Shown: positions 23,101-32,644 of the stretch, in pieces
Position numbering within the stretch: the first letter of the stretch is position 1
Layout: each line of letters opens with the position of its first letter
DNA from: Thinopyrum elongatum
Lineage: Eukaryota; Streptophyta; Magnoliopsida; Poales; Poaceae
Reading direction: 5' to 3'
Assembly: GCA_011799875.1 (NCBI GenBank)
Contig: CM022297.1
Coordinates: 523,183,362 to 523,247,361 of the forward strand
Length of the DNA stretch: 64,000 nt
Notes under the pieces: generated by a model
What the model was told of the DNA's origin: nothing
Seen by the model: the letters and a program-made list of their open reading frames with translations, nothing else
Database searches by the model: none
Translations under genes and position numbers: made by a program

Positions 23101-23944
23101 TCGAGAAGCCAGAGCCCAACATGAGCCAAATGCTAAGCATGATGAAGCCATTTCCTGTAGATGCTGAGTACCCAAAGGAGTTCTTCGTCAATGACCTCGA
23201 GTATTTGCCTCGCACCATCTACCACATCGTGAGGCATACTCTATGGACAATAAAAGGGCATTCTCCTCAGGCCAAGATTGAAGGCCCCATGAAGACATTA
23301 GTCTTTTACATTCTAAATGGCATTCGCTTCAACACACAAGATTTCTTCATCCGTCAGTTGGCAGCTTTAGGCATTGATCTCTTTAGCCTCAAATTCTATG
23401 CACCATGGATTATGCAGCCGATTAGGCTTCACCCCACCATCAACTATCAAGCTTCAGCGCACAATCATGTTGTCTTCTTGCCTGGAGTGGATATGTCTCA
23501 TGAAGCCATCTATCCGGATCCTGCCAAGGCACCAGTGCGTGAAGACAATGCTGCATTTCAAAGCTTCTCAGCACCGCTTGAGGCCATTCATGTGCCAAAT
23601 CCACCTACTGCTGTTGGTCATCTCGTCGGTCAGCTTCGGTTGCCGCATCGTGCTCCCACTGATGCAACAGCCATCACAGTAGCTTAGAGGACTCAGAAGC
23701 GTGCCCGTGTACTAAATGATAGAGAGCTTATCGTATCTCTACATCAAAAGCATGATAAGCATCATGACTAGATGAAGCGTCAGATGCAAAGTCTTCTCGT
23801 GGATGTCAATCGCATTCGCAACCTCCCCACCAAGAATTCTTTTGTTGCTCATGAAGCCTATCGGCGTGCCTGGAACAGCCTCACTCTGCTCTACTCTGAA
23901 GATGAACTCACTGCAGATGGCTTCACAGAACGGTTCAAGTTTGA
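20107..23944 (+). pseudogene. Maximus-like accessory ORF (post-pol, env-position), main part
   Basis: ATG at 20107 opens a basic N-terminus (MAGGKSAKKGG). Two one-base shifts, near 20225 and 20370, link this to one long frame. That frame then runs to the insertion at 23950 with stops at 21015, 21834, 22079, 23685 and 23769 among others. Order: Lys/Pro/Ala-rich segment, acidic patch (DDDLADAALELL), probable coiled coil, nuclear-signal-like clusters (SKRKKTKQ, KKKMKTKSSKSSRK), a Pro/Ala/Glu-rich region, then a globular block at about 22700-23400 with FDRFWSHQQRSYYSCILY and LQFYATLHISGY. The block resembles plant transposon-protein domains. No signal peptide or membrane segment is obvious, so an envelope role is not supported. 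Confidence 0.7.
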
Positions 23945-23949
23945 CTCCA

Positions 23950-24805
23950 TGTCGGTGTACTAAGTATTGGGCCACTAGTACCCCGTACTTGTGCACGGGC
24001 AGTTGTAGCCATCCTCGCGGCAAGGCTTGCCGGGAACAGTTCGAGGTCGACTCAAGCCACCAAAGAAATCATCAAGTCAGAGATCTGAGGATCAGCAGAT
24101 AAGAAGAGCTGGAATCCGAAGGCCAGCTTCCCCGGCAAGATCCTTGCCGGGGTGGCCTGCGGAGCCTGGCAAGGCTTGGCGCCCGGCAAGGCTTGGCGCC
24201 CGGCAAGGCTTGGTGCCCTGCAAGCTTCGGCGCCCGGCAAGGTTTTTGTCGCTTTGCCACTACTCCAGTACAGCGACAAACCTGACATTCTGGGTCCTTC
24301 TTTGGACGTGTGGCGACGCGCCAATGGAAGAGAGCTTAAGCGGTGCTGATGGGATGGCCCCTTTTTCCATCCCCAAGAAAGTGAGGACACCTAAACGGAC
24401 ACCTCACGGTGCATTAAATGTGTTTGTCCTAATCCGTCAGGGGTTAGGTATGATACCCTGTAGCTACTTTACACCTCAATGTATGTACATTTTGCCACTG
24501 TGGTGACCCCTTTGAGCGTATAAAAGGAGGCCCAAGGCAACTGCTACAGAGGAGGAGAACTTCTGGCCCATTCTGCATGCGTAGCTGCTCTTTGAACGTA
24601 CTGTTCATAGCGAGCGCTCCTGAAGGCTGGGTTCAAGAACATTAATAAGAACATGAAGTAGGAGTAGGGTTTTACGCTGATCAGCGGCCCGAACCTGAGT
24701 AAAAACTTCCCGCGTCGATCATTGGTTATGCTCTTTGCGTATACCTCTCCCCCCGCCGAATCGTAAAGGGGTCTCTCGAGATCCCATAGGTGTTGTACCC
24801 CGACA
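23950..24805 (+). repeat. 5' LTR of the Tat-like derivative
   Basis: This 856-bp LTR begins TGTCGGTGTA and ends CCCCGACA. It contains a 17-bp minisatellite (AAGGCTTGGCGCCCGGC) at about 24171-24240 with two fewer units than the partner LTR, and TATAAAAGG at 24519-24527. Confidence 0.9.
24519..24527 (+). promoter_or_regulatory. TATA box of the Tat-like 5' LTR
   Basis: TATAAAAGG is preceded by GAGCG and followed by AGGCCC. The same sequence is kept in the 3' LTR at 27260. Its strand fixes the LTR orientation and shows that the internal ORF is antisense. Confidence 0.75.
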
Positions 24806-26254
24806 TCTTTGGCGCGCTAGGTTGTTGACGAGCCCCTTGCCGCGGTCCAGTCTTGCCGGCCACTTTCTTGCCGAGAGCCTCGCCGCTCGAAGAAGGCTGG
24901 CTTGCCGGGATGCCAGATGCAGCCTTCCGAAGAACACGCTTCGTCTTCTTCGGGGCTGGGAGCTCTTCTTGGGTTTCTTCTTCGGCCGTGTCCTCGCCGG
25001 ACGAGCTCTCAGCGGCTGTGCCGCTCTGTTCCCCGGCAGCTATCTCCTTCCCGGGAGGTTTTATTTCCACTACTACCTCTGCATCGCTGGCTTCCCATTC
25101 TGTGAAGCCAACGCTGCCGGCCTCCGCGGCAAGATTTGCCTCCTCCACCCTAGTAGCAATGTAAGCTACTTCTTGGTCGGTGGTGGCTCGGATGAAATCT
25201 GCCTCTTGCCGGACGGGTGTCTCCGTCAAGTTGTCAAAAAACTTCTGTGCTTCCTCCTCGATTGGCTCGGCCCAGGTCGGGTCAAGACCGTGGGCATTCA
25301 ACATCGGCATGAAGGCGATGATTGACCCCAAGGCGGAGTTGTTGCACAAAGGGACGATCCTTGCCGGCAGCCGATGCTTGTCTTCGCGCTGGAATAGTTT
25401 CTGACGGAGAGCGCCAAGCTGCATAGTGGTCAGATTATTATTCAGCCCGGGGTGCAATCTCATGATATCTGCCGCGTTTCTGTATTCCCAAGCTGGCCTT
25501 CCCCTGTTCTGCAAGGGGGCGATGCGGCGGCGGAGAAAGTCGAAGCCGATCATCTCCATTGTCAACCCGGCAGCCTTTAGGCAAAGGATTCTGGTGGTGG
25601 CGATTGTGAGCCTCTCATCCTCCGCGGCGAGATCGCTCCAGTCCTTGCCGCGGACCACCTTCTGTTGCCGGGGAAGAAAAACGGATGGGGATCTGCTTCC
25701 TTGACCCAGCACCATTCAGCTCGCCACTCGTCCCACTTTTCGCGGTAAACTCCTTCTGGATATATCTCCTTATTCCAAGCCCTTGGAATCCAGGCGATAG
25801 AACCAGAGAGGGCCTCTCCTTTTTGGATGTGGGGGAAGAAGTAATGGCGAAAAAGAGCAGAGTTGGGAATCACGCCGGCAAAATTTTCACAGAGATGCGC
25901 AAAGATGGACATGCATAGAACCGCATTCGGCGTGAAATCGAGAAGGTGAAAGCCGTATGTGTACATGATATCATTGAAGAAGTCGGAGAAGGGGGGACAG
26001 AGCCCGCAATAGAAATATGCAGCGAAGAAAGGGTATCTGTCCGATCCACTTTTGGAACAAGCACCTGGAATTACGCGTGTGGCGGGGTGAGCTTGCGTCT
26101 CCTTCGCCCACATGCACTGGTACCGCCCCTTCAGAGCTTCAGCATCGAGCGATGGAGGGAAGACAATATATTTCTTCCGCATCTTCACCAGTTCGCTCTC
26201 CGGGACGTCGGCTTTCGTTTCCTTGCCCTTGCCTTTGCTGGCCTTGGGCGGCAT
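24726..26254 (-). pseudogene. Antisense ORF of Tat-like element, putative gypsy-type transposon domain
   Basis: The minus-strand ATG at 26252-26254 opens a 225-codon frame ending at 25577. A second frame (to 24726) overlaps it and carries on the similarity after a one-base shift near 25675-25690, close to a five-T run. Together they span about 510 codons. The N-terminal part (GLCPPFSDFF, LDFTPNAVLCMSIFAHLCE, HYFFP) matches the putative gypsy-type transposon family (Pfam PF04195 by memory). The C-terminal half is acidic, then basic and Pro/Ser-rich (PAPKKTKRVLRKAASG). About the last 27 codons are encoded by the antisense of the 5' LTR. Function is unknown. Confidence 0.72.
24809..24821 (+). 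other. Primer-binding site of the Tat-like derivative
   Basis: TTGGCGCGCTAGG starts three bases after the LTR end. It resembles the TTGGCGCGCCAGG primer site of Cinful/Zeon-type grass gypsy elements with one mismatch. Confidence 0.65.
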
Positions 26255-26410
26255 GGCGGCTGTGAGGACGGAAGCCGGGGGTGGAGCGAGCGTGGAAGCG
26301 GCGTGCGGAAGAGGAAAAAGCTTCGCTCTGAGCTCGAGAAGAGGAAGGCGATGGCGATGGCCAGATTGAGAAGAAGAGGGGGGTAAATAGGCTTGTGCCT
26401 CTGCGGCTTC

Positions 26411-26420
26411 TCCTTTTTAT
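26411..26420 (-). promoter_or_regulatory. Possible TATA box for the antisense ORF
   Basis: On the minus strand ATAAAAAGGA lies about 160 bp upstream of the ATG at 26254. It could drive the antisense gene independently of the LTR. Evidence is motif and position only. Confidence 0.35.
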
Positions 26421-26657
26421 GGGGAAGGAGCGGGGCCGCCTCTTTTATTCCCCAATGTGAATGCGCCTCTATAGGCGCGAGGCAGTTGCAGCCTTTCAGG
26501 CACGCTTCCCACATCGCGCGCTCGGTGCGTGTAGTGGGGGGCACAGTAAAACGAGATATTTACGAGCTGTTAATCCCCTGCCACGCGTGCCCGTGCACTG
26601 TTTGGGCCTAGCCCAACAACGCCTCGCACTCGTGTATGGCCTAGGCCCGGGGGCTTC

Positions 26658-27546
26658 TGTCGGTGTACTAAGTATTGGGCCACTAGTACCCCGTACTTGT
26701 GCACGGGCAGTTGTAGCCATCCTCGCGGCAAGGCTTGCCGGGAACAGTTCGAGGTCGACTCAAGCCACCAAAGAAATCATCAAGTCAGAGATCTGAGGAT
26801 CAGCAGATAAGAAGAGCTGGATCCGAAGGCCAGCTTCCCCGGCAAGATCCTTGCCGGGGTGGCCTGCGGAGCCTGGCAAGGCTTGGCGCCCGGCAAGGCT
26901 TGGTGCCCAGCAAGGCTTGGCGCCCGGCAAGGCTTGGCGCCCGGCAAGGCTTGGTGCCCTGCAAGCTTCGGCGCCCGGCAAGGTTTTTGTCGCTTTGCCA
27001 CTACTCCAGCACAGCGACAAACCTGACATTCTGGGTTCTTCTTTGGACGCGTGGCGACGCGCCAATGGAAGAGAGCTTAAGCGGTGCTGATGGGATGGCC
27101 CCTTTTTCCATCCCCAAGAAAGTGAGGACACCTAAACGGACACCTCACGGTGCATTAAATGCGTTTGTCCTAATCCGTCAGGGGTTAGGTATGATACCCT
27201 GTAGCTACTTTACACCTCAATGTATGTACATTTTGCCACTGTGGTGACCCCTTTGAGCGTATAAAAGGAGGCCCAAGGCAACTGCTACAGAGGAGGAGAA
27301 CTTCTGGCCCATTCTGCATGCGTAGCTGCTCTTTGAACGTACTGTTCATAGCGAGCGCTCCTGAAGGCTGGGTTCAAGAACATTAATAAGAACACGAAGA
27401 AGGAGTAGGGTTTTACGCTGATCAGCGGCCCGAACCTGGGTAAAAACTTCTCGCATCGATCATTGGTTCTGCTCTTTGCGTATACCTCTCCCCCCGCCGA
27501 ATCGTAAAGGGGTCTCTCGAGATCCCATAGGTGTCGTACCCCGACA
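26658..27546 (+). repeat. 3' LTR of the Tat-like derivative
   Basis: This 889-bp LTR is nearly identical to 23950-24805 apart from two extra 17-bp minisatellite units, one single-base indel and scattered substitutions. It is preceded by CCCGGGGGCTTC, a plausible polypurine-tract remnant. Confidence 0.9.
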
Positions 27547-27551
27547 CTCCA

Positions 27552-27781
27552 GGCCTCCACAATCAGCAAGTTGGCGTCCTACACCATCCATTGAAAATTC
27601 TAATTACTCATCTTCGGCTCCAACTGTTGCTGCATGAGACACTGATGAGGAGGACAACGCCACTTCATCAGCTATGGCTTCACTGCATTGCGATACTGCA
27701 TCAGGCCCTTCTACACCGCCCAACTCCAACGTCGACCCAGCTGCCCCAACATCTTCACCAACACCTCCGGGGAACGCTTAG
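27552..27781 (+). pseudogene. Maximus-like accessory ORF, C-terminal end
   Basis: The frame from 23944 continues after the duplicated CTCCA and encodes a Ser/Pro/Thr-rich tail ending PTPPGNA with TAG at 27779-27781. One internal TGA lies at 27635-27637. Exact frame continuity across the insertion supports the TSD call. Confidence 0.75.
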
Positions 27782-28283
27782 ACACCCTATGTCTTCATTC
27801 CTTTTTGGTCATTCGATGACAAAAGGGGGAGAAGCATATGGGTTGATAGTCTTCAAGCAGGTTCATATGGGTCGGGTGCTATATTTTGTTTAAGTATTGC
27901 AACTCTCATTCTTGAACTGTTGGTTTTGAGTTGTAACACTTAAGACTTGATGGTCGTCTACTACTTTTTTGCTGCTACCTTTATTGCGATGATAAAGACC
28001 GCATGAAGTCATTCTGCAGACGGCCATTTTTCATTGTGCATTTCATTATCTTCAACACATTTTGTATGCATGATGATTTGACTTCATGAACAGAAGGAGA
28101 TCTCCACAAAGCAAAACCTGCAATGTGCATTTGCATTCAAAAGCAAACTACTTATATGCACATCTTCAGGGGGAGCCCTTTTAACTTCATGAAGCCAATG
28201 CCCACGTACTTTAACTTTCACATATTTTTATCCCCATTGAAAACTTCAACCAGTTTGTCATCAATCACCAAAAAGGGGGAGAT
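27782..28283 (+). other. Maximus 3' untranslated region with several PPT-like tracts
   Basis: No ORF is supported. Purine tracts of the type AAAAGGGGGAGA occur at about 27823-27834, 28168-28176 (shorter) and directly at the 3' LTR (28270-28283). Multiple PPT-like tracts are a habit of SIRE-lineage elements. Confidence 0.7.
28270..28283 (+). other. Polypurine tract of Maximus-like element
   Basis: AAAAAGGGGGAGAT abuts the 3' LTR start TGTAAG at 28284. It is the expected start site for plus-strand DNA synthesis. Confidence 0.85.
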
Positions 28284-29428
28284 TGTAAGTGCATCTAGTG
28301 TCACCCCTAGTTGGTTTTGGAGTATTGACGACAAACGTGGTTGAGGGACTAATGTGTTTGTGAGAATCGCGGGAGAACACAGGTAGTAGTCCCTCATGAT
28401 TCGGTTTACCTACCAGAGATGACCCCTAAAAATGTATGAAGACATTGAAGACAATGGTGGTTCACAAAGGCATACACGTCGAAGATAATGACGTGTGAAG
28501 ACAGTGGAGTGCGAAGACGGAGTTTCTTTCATTGTTACATTTTCTTCTTTCTTGAGTCATAGGAACCACCGAACTGTTAAGTGGGGTCCAAGTGAACAAA
28601 GTCAGGAAACTGATGTAATGCTCAACCCAATTCCTATGTCTTCGAGTGAAGACAATGAGAGAAAATCTTATCCTGAGTTGGATGAGTCAGCTTTACTTGT
28701 AGCCCAAGTCAAGCTGCCACGCGTGTTTGAAATCCGACCATTGGACACGTGTCAGTTCCTTAGTGACCCAGGGTCATTTCGTACATATCATGTCGGGTCG
28801 CCTACTCTCTATAAATAGACCACCCCTCCACCATAAATCGGTGGCTGCTCAGAGTTAGTGCACGGCTTTTGTCATTTGAGAGCAACCCGCCTCTGAAGCC
28901 TTTGAGAGAGAATCCTTGCGAGGACAAAACCCAAACCACCCAAAAGCCCAAAGAGTGTAGGCATCACTGAAGTCTTTCTGTTCGCGTGATCTGAAGACTT
29001 ATTACACTTGAAGACTGTGTACCTTCCAGTCGGTTAGGCGTCGTATTCTAAGGATCCAACAGTCCTTGTGGATCGCCGGTGAACAAAGTCTGTGAAGGTT
29101 TGGAAGTCTACCTTGAAGACTTACCAGAGTGATTGGGCGAGGAATAAGTGTTCTTAGCTCAAGGGGAATAAGGTGAAGACGTGGTCTTCTGAGTTCAATC
29201 TCAGACTCCCTAACCAGACGTACAGTTGTCACAGCAACTGGAAATTGTCCTACCAAATCCTTGTCTTCACCAAGCAACTGGTTCTATCCCCTCCCTCCTT
29301 TAAATTTCGGTTTGTCTTCGTGAAGTCATTGCCTGCCTGCCTGATATGTTTAACTTCATTGAGGGAAGACTTTCATAAAAATCGCCTATTCACCCCCCCC
29401 CCCCTCTAGTCGATACCTAGCACTTTCA
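28284..29428 (+). repeat. 3' LTR of Maximus-like element
   Basis: This 1145-bp LTR pairs with 806-1956. It keeps an intact G-box (CACGTG, 28746-28751) and TATAAATAG near 28810. A C-tract at about 29392-29404 is longer than in the 5' LTR. It is followed by TSD CGAAG at 29429-29433. Confidence 0.93.
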
Positions 29429-29433
29429 CGAAG

Positions 29434-29830
29434 ACTTGATAGCATGTGTATAATCACCACAGTAACTTTTGAAACATGAGATATAGTATGTAAAAACTTT
29501 ATGTTCTCTCGCCTTTTTTTACACCACTACTCTTTCTCTCAAAACCATACTTCTAATAACCTACGCTCAAAACACCATGGTAACTTTAACCCAGGGAAGG
29601 GGAAGTTGTTCAAACATACCCCCCGGTAACTTCTATGCGAAGTTACCATGATGCACATGTTAAAGCTGACGTGATTCTGACGCTACAATTACCAGCCTTC
29701 TAATGATATATTTACCAACTTTATCATGCCATTTTTCTTTTACCAGGGTGCTAATGTTGAAGGTACTAGGATGCACATGTCATAGTTATCGTGCTGCTAA
29801 TGCCAAAGTTATCAAAATTAACCTTTTTGT
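29434..29830. repeat. Tandem array interrupted by Maximus (right part, diverged)
   Basis: The sequence after the TSD continues the unit broken at 805: ACTTGATAGCATGTGTATAA and CAGTAACTTTTGAAAC align with the unit at about 689-727. GGTAACTT- and CATGGTAACTTTAACC-like motifs recur to about 29660 and then fade. Confidence 0.65.
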
Positions 29831-31141
29831 TGACATGGTACAACAAAGAAGAGTTCAAATTCCCTTTTTTACGTATTGTGGACAACAAGTTAAGATGGTT
29901 GAGTTGGTTATTGGGCTTAGTAGCTACTCATTAGACCTGGGCTCAAGCACTTCATTTCTTTTCCTTCTCCATCTAAACTAACTGGCATAAAACTAGGAAA
30001 GAAAAGAAAACTGGTCTAGAAATAAAATCAGGGAGAAGAAAATTGGTGGAGGCATTGGCAACGATCGAAGGAGAGCCCCCTTGCCAAAAAATGATTGAAG
30101 GAGAGTCGAGAGTGGACGTGGTAGCGATCGAAAGGAGGGCGGGCAAGATGATCGTTTGGTAGAATTGCTAACTAGCACACATGTGCCAGTTATCGCTATA
30201 CTTTTCTTTTTCAGATTTATTTTTATTTTGCATATTCTATTTTGTTTTTATTTTCCCTTTATTTTCATTTTCATGAAATTTTTTATTTTCTAAAATTCCA
30301 TGAATTTTTTGAGAACGTGAATTATTTTTAAAATTTTCATCTTTTTTGAACTCTTGAACTTTTGAATTCATGAACTTTTTTAAGTCATGGATTTTTTAAA
30401 ATTGATGAACTATTTTTGAATTTGTGAACTTTTTCCAACTTTGCAAGCCTTTTTTCAATTTACAAAGTTTTTTTGTGTTCGTGAATGGTTCTTGAATTCA
30501 TGAAATTTAAAAGTTAGGCAAAAAATCATTTTTGAACTTTTTCCATTCCTGTGATTTAAAAAAAATGTAAATTGGACAGTGGTCAAATAGGTCAACGAGG
30601 TTAACTGAGCAAACAAAAAGCTGAAAGAGCGCTAACTTGTTGGGCCAGCCCATGCGCTGGATTATTATTTTCCACTATATGCCAGGGACATACACTTGTA
30701 TGGGGGTGAATCCCTCTGCGTTCATTAGCCGTTCAACTGGAGTTGAATTATTATGGTGTTGAAATAATTAGGGATATTCGTATTAATTTAATCCAAGTAA
30801 AATCATGGCAGCGAATATAGCTCAAAAACTTAATTAGTATAGGTAGAGCTAACATCTAACACATGTACAAATTTTGCATACGAAGTAATCATCAGTAAAA
30901 GTATCAATGACATGATCAATAAGGGAGGTGGCCTCTTGGCCCTCCTCCATGTCTAAGATCCGTGGGCACGACTCATTGAGTTGTTTGACCTTTTCAATTT
31001 TTTTGAGAAAGTGAACATGTTCCGTTCATATGAGTAAGTTAGAGAACATGACACACGATTCCTAGGTGATGTCTTTACCTAGCATAATCATAGTCACACA
31101 ACAACAAATTATGTAAGGGAGAGGCTAGCCAGAGCGGTGGC
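29831..31141. other. Unassigned DNA with T-rich low-complexity block
   Basis: At about 30196-30560 the plus strand is T-rich with repeated GAACTTTTT, TGAATTCATGAAC and CATGAATTTTT motifs, a low-complexity pattern common in grass transposon remnants. The rest has no credible ORF or element end. It forms the left flank of the CACTA insertion, whose target TAT is at 31142-31144. Confidence 0.55.
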
Positions 31142-31144
31142 TAT

Positions 31145-31345
31145 CACTACAAGAAATTTGTTAATCCATGACGATCTATATCTGTCACCGATCAACGCAA
31201 AACCATCAAGGAAGTTAAGCCATGACGGATCCGAAATCCGTCATGTATATCGCGTCATAATTTGACGATCATACACTCCATGACAGACAATCAAAACTGT
31301 CATGGATCTATGACGGAATTTGGCCGTGACAGACCACTTAACTAA
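31145..31345. repeat. CACTA left terminal and subterminal repeats
   Basis: CACTACAAGAAA is followed by several ATGACGG, CCGTCATG and CCATGACAG motifs within about 190 bp. The mirror set lies at about 35690-35875. Confidence 0.8.
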
Positions 31346-31779
31346 CAGACCTATAACGGTGTTAATGTGCCTGCCACATCATCGCCTGACATGGCTGCCA
31401 ACATGGATCTAACATGGCAGCCCATGTGATAGTTGGCCCAACTCGAATATGGCCCATGAATTTTACTTCCAACCCATGTGAATATAAGCCCAATTAAATA
31501 TTTTGGCCCACCAATTTTAGTTGTGACCCAAGTTTTTAACGGCCCAATTAGAATTTTGTTCATTACTTTTAGTCTGGATGTTTTAAGCCGAAGAAGTACA
31601 GTCTAGACCAGATGCTCATTAATTCAGTCAACCAACATTGTAGCACATATAGTATATTCTGAACAGATTACTACCATGTTATCACTAAGTTACAGATAAA
31701 AAGACAGCCCAGAAACAAAAGAAAAAAAACTGTACTAGAAAATTACAAACAAGTTTCCTACGGGCCTCCTCACACAGGA

Positions 31780-32560
31780 ATCCCCTCACACATGGACACC
31801 AGAACTTTCCAGTGCAGTCAGCACTCGCCGGTCATCCTCCACACTGCATTATCCTATGGCAGACGGCAGGACTCCGGCGTCCTTAATGACGGCGCTCCAC
31901 GCCATCTTCATTTGCGTCTGGTGCCGCTGGATTCCTGGATGCCTGACTGGAGAGAGACAGCAAGCACCTCACTGCCACAGTACTAATTGCCCTCACGACC
32001 TCAGCCACGCACGGGCGAACAAACACAGATCAGCGACATTGGGCTCGTTCGTCGCTCAACAAGAAGCCGTCCCGCCGGCGCCGTAGACCCTGGACGCCAA
32101 TGATTGGGAAGTGGAGGCCATCCCAAGGTTTGGCCTTCGGTACCAGTGTCTACCACGACGCAGCGCACCAACGACGGGACGACACAGACCCCCCGGTGGC
32201 CCAGCGCGGCACCTGCAAAAGATTTGATGGTGGGATGGACGATGTAGGGGCTGTACTTTCCTTCTGTCAGGGGATGGAGGAACGGAGATGCTAGGGCCTG
32301 GGAGAAGATGGGGACTAGGGGAGTCGGCAGCGGGAAAAAATCTGGAGGAAGGAAGGCGCTGGGAAGAGCTTGGCCGAACTACATGCTGGATGCTCCGCGG
32401 ATGTGCAGTCGGCGGCTGCAGCGGGGTGGGGAAGAAGGAGGAGGGGTGGGATAGGAGCCAGATTACCACCGTTGGATTCGAGAGGATCGGACGGCTGTGA
32501 GTGGCGATCCGTGGGAGGGTGCAGTGAACCAATCATAGCGCTCGGTTTTCCTCACACAGG
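31780..32560. other. GC-richer block inside the CACTA element
   Basis: This segment is less AT-rich than the rest. A 158-codon minus-strand frame (32056-32532) is Pro/Ser/Arg-rich and overlaps frames on the other strand; no domain is recognised. It could be a captured gene fragment, but no exon structure is evident. Confidence 0.35.
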
Positions 32561-32644
32561 ATACATGCATCCAACCCTAATGGGCCACAGCCCAGCAACG
32601 AGCAAGGCAGGCCGGATTTTAAACTATTTTTTGTTCTGTTTTTC

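Larger units (their letters stand above)
23950..27546 (+). mobile_element. Tat-like gypsy derivative retaining only an antisense ORF
   Basis: LTRs at 23950-24805 and 26658-27546 are flanked by TSD CTCCA (23945-23949 and 27547-27551). TATAAAAGG in the LTRs (24519 and 27260) and a PBS-like TTGGCGCGCTAGG at 24809-24821 put the element on the plus strand. The 1.85-kb interior contains no gag or pol. Its only gene-like content is a minus-strand ORF with a gypsy-type transposon domain. Known Tat-lineage elements such as Grande carry antisense ORFs 3' of pol, so this copy looks like a deletion derivative that lost everything between PBS and that ORF. Confidence 0.8.
806..29428 (+). mobile_element. 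Maximus-like (SIRE lineage) Copia retrotransposon carrying four nested insertions
   Basis: Two near-identical LTRs (806-1956 and 28284-29428) begin TG and end CA, and the element is flanked by the TSD CGAAG (801-805 and 29429-29433). Order on the plus strand is LTR, tRNA-Met type PBS, gag, protease, integrase, RT, RNase H, accessory ORF, PPT, LTR. Protease-integrase-RT order marks it as Ty1/Copia. The long gag with a coiled coil and the ORF after pol fit the SIRE/Maximus lineage. The span is 28,623 bp. Subtracting four insertions and their 5-bp duplications leaves about 14.3 kb, which fits my recollection of a Maximus length near 14 kb. All coding regions are broken, so it cannot act alone. 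Confidence 0.85.

Noticed and set aside
24735..25325. 196-codon plus-strand ORF opposite the antisense gene
   Set aside because: The minus strand carries the recognisable domain; the plus frame is a shadow, with Leu/Arg/Pro-biased composition.
20107..27781. Retroviral-type envelope gene in Maximus
   Set aside because: No signal peptide, transmembrane helix or fusion-like segment is visible; only the position suggests env.
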